From Lachnospiraceae bacterium (GTDB lineage: Bacteria > Bacillota > Clostridia > Lachnospirales > Lachnospiraceae), in contig JAIDFQ010000005.1 in NCBI GenBank assembly GCA_029054245.1, positions 13,561 through 77,560 on the forward strand: a stretch of DNA of 64,000 bases. Reading direction: 5' to 3'. Made by a program: the position numbers and the translations under genes. This document shows positions 1 to 7,426 of the stretch, one piece after another (the first letter of the stretch is position 1; the number at the start of each line of letters is the position of its first letter). The notes below the pieces were generated by a model. The model was not told the DNA's origin. It ran no database searches and saw only the letters and a list, made by a program, of their open reading frames with translations.

Positions 1-2220
1 GAATACTATGAGGATGAAGAAGAACGATATGATGAAGAAGATGACGAATATTATGAGGAACAGTATGATGATGACGAGTACGATGAGGATGAATATGATG
101 AATTAGAAGATGATGAATACTACGAGGATGAAGATTACGAAGAAGAGGAAGAAGTCGTTGAACGCGGTGTAGGGAAAATCATATATAAGATCACGCATTT
201 GCCCGCAGTAGATTATATTGTCGCGTTTACTGGGGCTGCAGTTCTTTTGCTGGCAGTAGTCGCAGGAACAATGTATCTTGGCGTCAAGAAGAATCAGACA
301 CAGATAGAAGCTTTTGCCGAAATTGGAACTGGAATGGAAGATATTACTATGATTGGGCAAAGCGGTCTGGTGGCGATTTCCGATGCACAGTCAGCAAAGC
401 TCATGGCGGCAGCAATGGAAGAACAGGAGGAGACGCAGCCGGAGGATAGCACGGAAGAAAAAATTGAAGTTACCATGAATATGACTTCTATTCAAAAGGA
501 TCTGAAAATTAAGTTTATCAATTCAAAATCAGGCAAACTGATTCCGGATATTGCGTTTGAGGTGGAGGTAGAAAAGCCGTCGGGCGGGACGTTTACGCTT
601 AAAGATGATGATAAAGACGGAATTATATACCAGACAAATATGGAACCGGGCAGATATCAGATCAAGATGATAGCCCCAGGTGCGCATGATACATATCGTA
701 TTTCTGAAGAAGCAACGGCAATTACAGTAAGGGATACCATTGAATATAAGAAGGTAGATGTATCTAATGAAGTAAAGACAGAATCACAGGTCAATGCAGC
801 TGTGGAGGACACAAAGGTCAATGCAACGGTAGTGGAATCTACGAACACAGATACTGTGGAGTGGGTTGAGTCCACCAAGACTTTGATTGAAGGAACGGAA
901 ACTTCAGAAGATAGCTATGAGAAGGTCGATAAGAGTCAGATAGCGGATCCAGGAAAGCAGGCATCCTTATCCTTCAGGCTCCTTACAGCGCCTAATGAAG
1001 AAGAAAATAACGGAACAGGAGAAGGCGATGGGACGAATGGGGATCCAACCCCTGAACCGACAAACGATCCGACCCCGCAACCGACGAAAGAACCGGATCC
1101 TGTTCAGACACAGACCCCTGAACCAACATTGCCTCCCACACCAGACCCTACTATGCCGCCTGCTGCGCCGCCTACGCCGCAGCCGACTATGGCGCCTACA
1201 GCGGCTCCTGTGCCAACAGCAACACCAGTACCGACTTCTGTGCCAACAGCGACACCTGCGCCTACGGCAACGCCGCAGCCTACAGCAACACCTACTGGGC
1301 AGCCGACTGCTTCACCTACGGCAAAACCCAATGATCCGCAAAATGATACGACGACGACACTAAAGACTACCAGCGGTGAAACCTTGTGGGTGAAAGATAA
1401 GGATGGAAAATTCAGGGAAGCAAAATATGCGGATTATTATACAGCGACGGAATTTTATCGCAGGGTAAATAAAACCACAGGTGATTACAGGTATACAGGC
1501 TGGCAGGAGATTGACGGAGTAACTTACTTTTTTGATAAAAATGGCAATAAAGTTACAGGAGAGCAGGTCATCCAAGGAGCGAAATATAATTTCAACAGTG
1601 ACGGATCTCTCAATACCGGATCGGGACAGTTGGGAATAGATGTTTCTAAATGGAATGGGAATATAGACTGGAATGCCGTGAAAAACAGTGGCGTATCCTA
1701 TGTTATCATCCGATGCGGTTACCGCGGTTCCACAACAGGGGCATTGATTGAAGATCCTATGTTCAGGAGCAATATCCAGGGAGCTTCCAGTGCGGGGCTT
1801 AAGGTCGGTGTTTATTTCTTTACCCAGGCAGTGAATGAAGTGGAGGCTGTAGAAGAAGCTTCTATGGTATTAGGACTGATAAAGGGGTATAATATCAGTT
1901 ATCCGGTGTTCCTGGATGTAGAGCCCAGTAATGGGCGGGCAGATAGTATCAATGCGTCTACCAGAACAGCGGCATGTAAGGCATTCTGCCAGACCATACA
2001 AAATTCTGGATACAAAGCCGGCATTTATGCGAACAAAACATGGCTGAACAGTTATGTGGACGCGCCGAGCCTTTCAGGATATAAAATTTGGCTGGCGCAG
2101 TATGCGGCAGCGCCTACCTACAATAAGACCCGATATGACATGTGGCAGTATTCTTCTAAAGGAAGCGTATCGGGGATCAAAGGAAACGTTGACATGAATA
2201 TCAGTTATATGGGATATTAA
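1..2220 (+). CDS. GH25 family muramidase with acidic N-terminal tail (5' truncated)
   Basis: The reading frame is open from base 1, so the start lies upstream. In order it shows: an Asp/Glu/Tyr-rich acidic stretch (about residues 1-52), one transmembrane segment (about 70-90), an extracellular region with a beta-sandwich-like part, a Pro/Thr-rich linker of short PTPxPT repeats (nt 1040-1335), a cell-wall-binding-type repeat (GWQEIDGVTYFFDKNG) and a C-terminal GH25 domain (nt 1627-2217). The GH25 domain has the family marks GIDVSKWNG at its start and FLDVEP carrying catalytic acids. GH25 enzymes cleave the MurNAc-GlcNAc bond of peptidoglycan. The topology implies a membrane-anchored wall hydrolase with its acidic tail in the cytoplasm. 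The highly charged tail is unusual for the family. It sits just upstream of the rhamnose genes. GH25 assignment is firm; the role of the tail is unknown. Confidence 0.9.
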   Translation, partial: EYYEDEEERYDEEDDEYYEEQYDDDEYDEDEYDELEDDEYYEDEDYEEEEEVVERGVGKIIYKITHLPAVDYIVAFTGAAVLLLAVVAGTMYLGVKKNQTQIEAFAEIGTGMEDITMIGQSGLVAISDAQSAKLMAAAMEEQEETQPEDSTEEKIEVTMNMTSIQKDLKIKFINSKSGKLIPDIAFEVEVEKPSGGTFTLKDDDKDGIIYQTNMEPGRYQIKMIAPGAHDTYRISEEATAITVRDTIEYKKVDVSNEVKTESQVNAAVEDTKVNATVVESTNTDTVEWVESTKTLIEGTETSEDSYEKVDKSQIADPGKQASLSFRLLTAPNEEENNGTGEGDGTNGDPTPEPTNDPTPQPTKEPDPVQTQTPEPTLPPTPDPTMPPAAPPTPQPTMAPTAAPVPTATPVPTSVPTATPAPTATPQPTATPTGQPTASPTAKPNDPQNDTTTTLKTTSGETLWVKDKDGKFREAKYADYYTATEFYRRVNKTTGDYRYTGWQEIDGVTYFFDKNGNKVTGEQVIQGAKYNFNSDGSLNTGSGQLGIDVSKWNGNIDWNAVKNSGVSYVIIRCGYRGSTTGALIEDPMFRSNIQGASSAGLKVGVYFFTQAVNEVEAVEEASMVLGLIKGYNISYPVFLDVEPSNGRADSINASTRTAACKAFCQTIQNSGYKAGIYANKTWLNSYVDAPSLSGYKIWLAQYAAAPTYNKTRYDMWQYSSKGSVSGIKGNVDMNISYMGY

Positions 2221-2256
2221 GAAGGAAGCCTTATCAAAAAGAATGGAGAAAAGAAA

Positions 2257-3339
2257 ATGAGAACTTATTTAGTGACAGGGGGAGCCGGGTTTATCGGATC
2301 TAATTATATTCATTACATGTTTAAAAGATATGATAATGAAATCCGTATCATTAATGTGGATGCACTTACCTATGCAGGTAATTTGGAGAATCTTAAGGAC
2401 GTGGAGGATAGGGAAAATTATACGTTCATAAGGGCAGACATCTGTGATAAGGAAGCAATCACGCAGATTTTTGCAGAGAACGATATTGACAGGGTGGTGC
2501 ATTTTGCGGCAGAAAGCCATGTGGACAGAAGCATCAGGACACCGGAGGTGTTCGTTCAGACCAATGTGTTAGGGACTGCGGTTATGCTCAACTGCGCAAA
2601 AGCAGCATGGGAGAACCCAGACGGTACGTTTAAACCGGATAAAAAGTTTCTTCACGTTTCAACGGATGAGGTGTATGGCTCACTTGAGGAAGATGGCGGT
2701 TATTTTTATGAAACAACGCCTTATGCGCCTCATAGCCCTTATTCCGCCAGTAAGGCAAGTTCGGACATGCTCGTGAAAGCATATATGGATACTTACAAAT
2801 TTCCGGCGAATATCACCAATTGTTCCAACAATTACGGACCTTACCAATTCCCTGAAAAGCTGATTCCGCTCATCATAAACAATGCGCTTCAGGGCAAAAA
2901 GCTCCCTGTCTATGGAGATGGTAAAAATGTCCGCGATTGGCTGTACGTGGAAGATCATGCCAAAGCCATCGACATGGTACAGGAAAAAGGAAGACTTTTT
3001 GAGACCTACAATATAGGCGGGCATAATGAAAAACAGAATATTGAGATTATTCATATCATCTTAGATACGCTTAAGGAGATGCTGCCAGAGGAGGATCCCA
3101 GAAAAGAGCTGGTCAGCGAAGATCTGATTACTTATGTGGAAGACAGAAAAGGGCATGACAGAAGATATGCCATTGCACCGGATAAAATCAAAGCAGAAAT
3201 TGGATGGGAGCCCGAAACGATGTTCAAAGAGGGGATCAGACGTACGATTGCATGGTTCTTTGAACACGAAGAATGGATGAAGAATGTGACCAGTGGTGAT
3301 TACCAAAAATATTATGCATCAATGTATGAGAATAAATAA
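2257..3339 (+). CDS. rfbB: dTDP-glucose 4,6-dehydratase
   Basis: Converts dTDP-glucose to dTDP-4-keto-6-deoxyglucose, the second step of dTDP-L-rhamnose synthesis, in the cytoplasm. The 360-residue protein is full length for an extended short-chain dehydrogenase/reductase. Visible marks are the NAD-binding GGAGFIGS near residue 8, STDEVYG around residue 133, and the catalytic YSASK motif around residue 160. A GGAG ribosome binding site lies about 10 nt before the ATG. It starts 36 nt after the muramidase gene and is followed by a hairpin and a promoter-like sequence before rfbA, so rfbB and rfbA may be separately transcribed. Confidence 0.96.
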   Translation: MRTYLVTGGAGFIGSNYIHYMFKRYDNEIRIINVDALTYAGNLENLKDVEDRENYTFIRADICDKEAITQIFAENDIDRVVHFAAESHVDRSIRTPEVFVQTNVLGTAVMLNCAKAAWENPDGTFKPDKKFLHVSTDEVYGSLEEDGGYFYETTPYAPHSPYSASKASSDMLVKAYMDTYKFPANITNCSNNYGPYQFPEKLIPLIINNALQGKKLPVYGDGKNVRDWLYVEDHAKAIDMVQEKGRLFETYNIGGHNEKQNIEIIHIILDTLKEMLPEEDPRKELVSEDLITYVEDRKGHDRRYAIAPDKIKAEIGWEPETMFKEGIRRTIAWFFEHEEWMKNVTSGDYQKYYASMYENK

Positions 3340-3387
3340 TATATGGCGGCGTGGGCTGAACTGTTATGAATATAGTCAGCGGAAGTT

Positions 3388-3410
3388 GGGGGTGATTTAC
3401 AATCACTCCC
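3388..3410 (+). terminator. hairpin between rfbB and rfbA
   Basis: A 10-bp inverted repeat (GGGGGTGATT / AATCACTCCC, one G-T pair) with a 3-nt loop lies about 50 nt after rfbB and is followed by ATTTTGT. It could act as a weak intrinsic terminator. Its loop side overlaps the -35 box of the promoter proposed for rfbA. Confidence 0.5.
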
Positions 3411-3425
3411 ATTTTGTGGTATAAT
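3396..3425 (+). promoter_or_regulatory. sigma-A-type promoter for rfbA
   Basis: TTTACA (3396-3401), an 18-nt spacer and a perfect TATAAT (3420-3425) lie about 55 nt before the rfbA ATG. The -35 box lies inside the preceding hairpin, so readthrough and initiation could compete. Confidence 0.6.
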
Positions 3426-3478
3426 CAAATGAATTATGCGTGGTATGCGTTGAAAGAGATGTTTTGGAGGTGTTTCAT

Positions 3479-4348
3479 ATGAAAGGGATTATATTGGCGG
3501 GGGGAGCAGGGACGCGGCTTTATCCGCTGACGAAAGCAATCAGCAAACAGATTATGCCGGTTTATGATAAACCGATGATTTATTATCCGCTGTCTACACT
3601 GATGCTGGCGGGAATCAGGGAGGTGCTGATTATCTCTACTCCAAGAGATCTGCCGGTTTTTGAAGAACTTTTAGGGGATGGAAGCCAACTGGGAATGGAA
3701 TTTTTTTATGCGATTCAGGACAAGCCCAGGGGACTTGCCGATGCGTTTATCATTGGGGCGGAATTTATTGGAAAAGACAGTGTGGCGCTGGTGCTCGGTG
3801 ACAATATTTTTTATGGACAGAGTTTTTCGAGGGTGTTAAGGGAAGTGGCATCAAGGGAAAAAGGAGCGACGATTTTCGGATATTATGTCCGCGACCCCAG
3901 AGAATATGGGGTGGTTGAATTTGATGAGTCTGGGAAAGCGCTTTCTATAGAAGAGAAACCGGAACATCCAAAGAGCAATTACGCCGTGCCGGGACTTTAT
4001 TTTTATGATAATGAAGTGGTAAGAATCGCCGAAAATGTAAAGCCTTCTGCCAGAGGGGAGATTGAGATTACCAGTATCAATAACGAATATTTACGTAAAG
4101 GAACTCTGCATGTTGAGACATTGGGAAGAGGATTTGCATGGCTGGATACAGGCAATCACGACTCATTGCTGGATGCGGCTGATTTCGTGGCGGCATTCCA
4201 GAAACGCCAGGGGTTGTATATTTCCTGTATTGAGGAGATTGCCTATAAGAGAGGATTTATCAATAAGGAGCAGCTTCTTAAGCTTGCAGAACCACTTATG
4301 AAGACAGATTATGGTAAATATATGAAAGAAGTTGCAGAAGGCTTATAA
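3479..4348 (+). CDS. rfbA: glucose-1-phosphate thymidylyltransferase
   Basis: Makes dTDP-glucose from glucose-1-phosphate and dTTP, the first committed step to dTDP-rhamnose. Starting at the ATG at 3479 gives 289 residues, the usual RmlA length, and places GGAGGTG 5-11 nt upstream. An in-frame GTG at 3440 has no such site and would add 13 unconserved residues. Signature sequences include [11 protein letters not shown] at the N-terminus and VLGDNIFYG around residue 105. Its substrate can be supplied by the phosphoglucomutase at 13.9 kb. Confidence 0.96.
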   Translation: MKGIILAGGAGTRLYPLTKAISKQIMPVYDKPMIYYPLSTLMLAGIREVLIISTPRDLPVFEELLGDGSQLGMEFFYAIQDKPRGLADAFIIGAEFIGKDSVALVLGDNIFYGQSFSRVLREVASREKGATIFGYYVRDPREYGVVEFDESGKALSIEEKPEHPKSNYAVPGLYFYDNEVVRIAENVKPSARGEIEITSINNEYLRKGTLHVETLGRGFAWLDTGNHDSLLDAADFVAAFQKRQGLYISCIEEIAYKRGFINKEQLLKLAEPLMKTDYGKYMKEVAEGL

Positions 4349-4365
4349 AGCGGATGGAGGAAAAT

Positions 4366-4932
4366 ATGGGAAAAATAACAGTAGAGACATGTGAAATAGA
4401 AGGGTTAAAGGTAATTACCCCTACAGTCTTTGGGGATGCGAGGGGATATTTCATGGAGACTTACAATTATAATGACTATAAAGAAGCCGGTATTGATCAG
4501 GTATTCGTGCAGGATAATCAGTCTTCTTCCGTAAAAAATGTTTTGAGAGGACTTCATTTTCAGATCAACTATCCTCAAGATAAGCTTGTGCGTGTGATAG
4601 CTGGAGAAGTATTTGATGTGGCGGTGGATCTGCGACCTGATTCCGCAACTTATGGAAAGTGGTTTGGGGTCATCCTTTCGGCAGAGAACAAGAAGCAGTT
4701 TTTTATACCGAAGAATTTTGCCCATGGATTTGTAGTTTTGTCAGATTATGCTGAATTTGCTTATAAATGTACGGATTTCTATCATCCCAATGATGAGGGG
4801 GGAATCAGATTTGACGATTCAGACATTGGGATTTTGTGGCCCATTCCGCAAGGTGCGGAATTGATTATGTCCGACAAGGATAAAAAGTGGGGCGGAATCA
4901 AAGAATATGCGGAAAGCAGAAAGAACGGATAG
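4366..4932 (+). CDS. rfbC: dTDP-4-dehydrorhamnose 3,5-epimerase
   Basis: Epimerises dTDP-4-keto-6-deoxyglucose at C3 and C5 to the L-rhamno configuration. The 188-residue protein has the RmlC cupin fold markers, including RGLHFQ with the catalytic His and the NFAHGFVVL strand. The ATG at 4366 is preferred because GGAGG lies 5 nt before it; the ATG at 4354 would place that site inside the gene. It follows rfbA by 17 nt and precedes the ABC permease by 3 nt, so the three are probably co-transcribed. The last pathway enzyme, RfbD reductase, is not in the window. Confidence 0.95.
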   Translation: MGKITVETCEIEGLKVITPTVFGDARGYFMETYNYNDYKEAGIDQVFVQDNQSSSVKNVLRGLHFQINYPQDKLVRVIAGEVFDVAVDLRPDSATYGKWFGVILSAENKKQFFIPKNFAHGFVVLSDYAEFAYKCTDFYHPNDEGGIRFDDSDIGILWPIPQGAELIMSDKDKKWGGIKEYAESRKNG

Positions 4933-4935
4933 TGT

Positions 4936-5967
4936 ATGATAGGTGATGTGAAAGAGAATAAGCAGTTTAAATTGAAAAAACTGCCTAAGCCGTTGGGCAT
5001 TGGTATATTTTATGGGATTTGCATTTTGGTGGCAATTATGGTGCTTGCCCATAATAATCCTTTAGCGCCCGATCAGCATACGGAAGATTTGAAAAAGTTC
5101 TGTGCATGTGCGCTTCTTACGCTTGCATGTATCATTTTTGGGCTGTATTATGACAGAATGTTTATTATTCCGGGGGAATTGTTCCAAAGCAGGGAATTGA
5201 TCTGGAAATTGTCCAAAAATGATTTTAAAAAGCGCTATGCAGGCTCCTATCTTGGCTTTTTGTGGGCGTTGGTGCAGCCTGTGGTGACGGTGCTCATGTA
5301 CTGGATCGTGTTCGACAAGGTCTTTCAGACACGCAGCCAGCTGGTGGCAAGCGGTGTGGAGGTGCCTTACGTCCTATATCTTACGGCAGGACTGGTGCCC
5401 TGGTTTTATTTCTCGGAGGCGATTACTAACGGAACCAATGCACTGTTGGAATACAGTTATCTTGTAAAGAAAGTGGTGTTCAATATCAGTATTCTTCCAA
5501 TTATTAAGTTGATTGCAGCCACTTTCATTCATTTGTTTTTTGTGGGTGTTCTGCTGGTGGTTGCCATTTTTTACGGATATTATCCGAATCTTTACACGCT
5601 GCAGGTGTTCTATTATAGCTTTTGTCTGTTTATTCTGGTGCTTGCTATGAGTTATTGCAGTTGTGCAATTGTTGTTTTTTTCAGAGATTTAGGGCAGATT
5701 ATTAATATCAGCCTTCAGGTTGGAATGTGGGCGACACCTATTCTCTGGAATATTGATATGTTGAATAATGATAAGATCATCACCCTTTTTAAGCTTAATC
5801 CACTGGTTTATATTGTAAATGGCTATAGAAATGCCATATATGGTGATGAATGGTTCTTTGAACATTTTTATTCTTCTACTTATTTCTGGATCTTTACGGT
5901 TACGCTGTTTTGCGTAGGGTCATTGATTTTTAAAAGGCTGAAGGTACACTTTGCAGATGTACTCTAG
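4936..5967 (+). CDS. polysaccharide ABC exporter, membrane subunit (Wzm/TagG type)
   Basis: ABC-2 type permease of 343 residues. Two hydrophobic segments near the N-terminus (about residues 20-75) precede a core with the family's LSKNDFKKRYAGSYLGFLWA amphipathic entry segment and about six membrane spans. This family moves undecaprenyl-linked polysaccharides across the cytoplasmic membrane, as Wzm does for O antigen and TagG for teichoic acid. It starts 3 nt after rfbC and is followed by its ATPase. The extra N-terminal pair of membrane segments is an addition relative to minimal Wzm proteins. Confidence 0.92.
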   Translation: MIGDVKENKQFKLKKLPKPLGIGIFYGICILVAIMVLAHNNPLAPDQHTEDLKKFCACALLTLACIIFGLYYDRMFIIPGELFQSRELIWKLSKNDFKKRYAGSYLGFLWALVQPVVTVLMYWIVFDKVFQTRSQLVASGVEVPYVLYLTAGLVPWFYFSEAITNGTNALLEYSYLVKKVVFNISILPIIKLIAATFIHLFFVGVLLVVAIFYGYYPNLYTLQVFYYSFCLFILVLAMSYCSCAIVVFFRDLGQIINISLQVGMWATPILWNIDMLNNDKIITLFKLNPLVYIVNGYRNAIYGDEWFFEHFYSSTYFWIFTVTLFCVGSLIFKRLKVHFADVL

Positions 5968-6026
5968 GTCTGGCGGTATCATGAAAAGGTTTTGAGAGAA
6001 AGGTGAAAGCAGGAGAAAATCGGAAG

Positions 6027-7412
6027 ATGGATGAGAAAAAGACTGCCATACAGGTAAAGAGCTTAGAGAAAGCGTATAAGCTTTATGATAAGCCTTCGGA
6101 CAGATTGAAAGAGGCATTGGGATTTGGAAGGAAGAAGCGTTATAAGGAGCATTACGCCCTAAAAGGGGTGGATATGACAATCTACCAAGGGGAGACGGTG
6201 GGAATCATCGGAACAAACGGTTCCGGAAAGTCCACTATCCTCAAAATAATAACAGGTGTTTTGAATCCCACAAAAGGATCTGTGGACGTAAGCGGACGTA
6301 TCTCTGCCCTGCTTGAACTGGGGGCAGGATTTAATATGGAGTATAATGGAATTGAAAACGTCTATTTGAACGGAACCATGATTGGATTTTCTAAAAAGGA
6401 AATAGACGCTAAGATGGATGAAATTTTGGGATTTGCAGATATTGGAGATTATGTCTATCAGCCTGTAAAAACGTATTCCAGCGGTATGTTCGTTCGTCTT
6501 GCCTTTGCGGTGGCGATTAATATTGATCCTGAAATCTTAATTGTAGATGAAGCACTGTCTGTGGGAGATGTTTTTTTCCAGGCGAAATGTTACCATAAGT
6601 TTGAAGAATTCAAAAAGATGGGGAAGACCATCGTGTTCGTGAGCCATGATCTTGGCAGTATCAGCAAATATTGTGACCGTGTGATCCTGCTTAATCAAGG
6701 TGTGAAATTAGGAGAAGGGACGCCTAAGGAGATGATAGATGCCTATAAGCAGGTGCTTGTGGGGCAATATCCGATTCCGCAGGAGGAGAATGGGTCCTTA
6801 CTTGATGACGAGGATATCGGAGCAGCCGCAGCCAGGGCAGGGAAAAAGCATTCCGGGAAAAGTGACTCAAAAAAGTGCAGTCTGCCGGAGGAAATTGCAT
6901 CAGAGAGCGCTGGGATGGAAAGTCATATTGCAGAGAGCAGTTCCGGATCCAGTGTAAACCCGGATCTTCTTGAATATGGAACGAAACAGGCGCTTATAGA
7001 GAATTATTTTATCACGGATGAGGCGGGCAGGAACTGTAGCGCTGTCATTAAGGGAGGACAGTGCAGCATACATATGAAAGTATGCTTTAAGGAGGATATC
7101 TGTGAGCCTATTTTTGCCTTTACGATAAAAAATATCAAGGGCGTGGAAATCACCGGAACAAATACCATGGTGGAGAAGGCATTTTTAGAGCCTGTAAAGG
7201 CAGGAAGCATCAAGCATATCGTATTTACGCAAAATTTAGATTTGCAGGGAGGGGAATACCTTCTTTCCCTCGGCGTTACAGGGTATGAAAAGGAAGACTT
7301 TACGGTATATCATAGGCTTTATGATGTGATGAATCTGACGGTAATATCGGATAAAGATACGGTAGGGTATTATGATACCAATTCAAAGATAGAGGTTGTC
7401 GATGAGCGCTAG
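6027..7412 (+). CDS. polysaccharide ABC exporter ATPase with C-terminal Wzt domain
   Basis: Nucleotide-binding subunit of the exporter. Residues 1-250 are the ABC domain with Walker A (GTNGSGKST), signature (YSSGMFVRLAFA), Walker B with catalytic Glu (ILIVDEA) and H-loop (SHDLGS). A charged linker (about 250-315) leads to a C-terminal domain (about 320-461) of the Wzt_C type, which in E. coli O9a binds the modified non-reducing end of the glycan. The ATG at 6027 is chosen over a GTG at 6003, since AGGAG at 6011-6015 fits only the ATG. The gene immediately downstream encodes a WbdD-like protein that could make the cap this domain would read. Confidence 0.9.
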   Translation: MDEKKTAIQVKSLEKAYKLYDKPSDRLKEALGFGRKKRYKEHYALKGVDMTIYQGETVGIIGTNGSGKSTILKIITGVLNPTKGSVDVSGRISALLELGAGFNMEYNGIENVYLNGTMIGFSKKEIDAKMDEILGFADIGDYVYQPVKTYSSGMFVRLAFAVAINIDPEILIVDEALSVGDVFFQAKCYHKFEEFKKMGKTIVFVSHDLGSISKYCDRVILLNQGVKLGEGTPKEMIDAYKQVLVGQYPIPQEENGSLLDDEDIGAAAARAGKKHSGKSDSKKCSLPEEIASESAGMESHIAESSSGSSVNPDLLEYGTKQALIENYFITDEAGRNCSAVIKGGQCSIHMKVCFKEDICEPIFAFTIKNIKGVEITGTNTMVEKAFLEPVKAGSIKHIVFTQNLDLQGGEYLLSLGVTGYEKEDFTVYHRLYDVMNLTVISDKDTVGYYDTNSKIEVVDER

Positions 7413-7426
7413 AAAGGAAGCATTTC

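Noticed and set aside
1040..1335. Possible tandem DNA repeat or CRISPR-like array
   Set aside because: Units are 6-18 nt, irregular and in frame; they encode PTPxPT protein repeats.
995..1363. 122-residue ORF and an opposite-strand ORF across a repetitive stretch
   Set aside because: Both are frame shadows of the Pro/Thr-rich linker of the muramidase; their compositions (Arg/Gln/Leu or Val/Gly) reflect the repeat in other frames.
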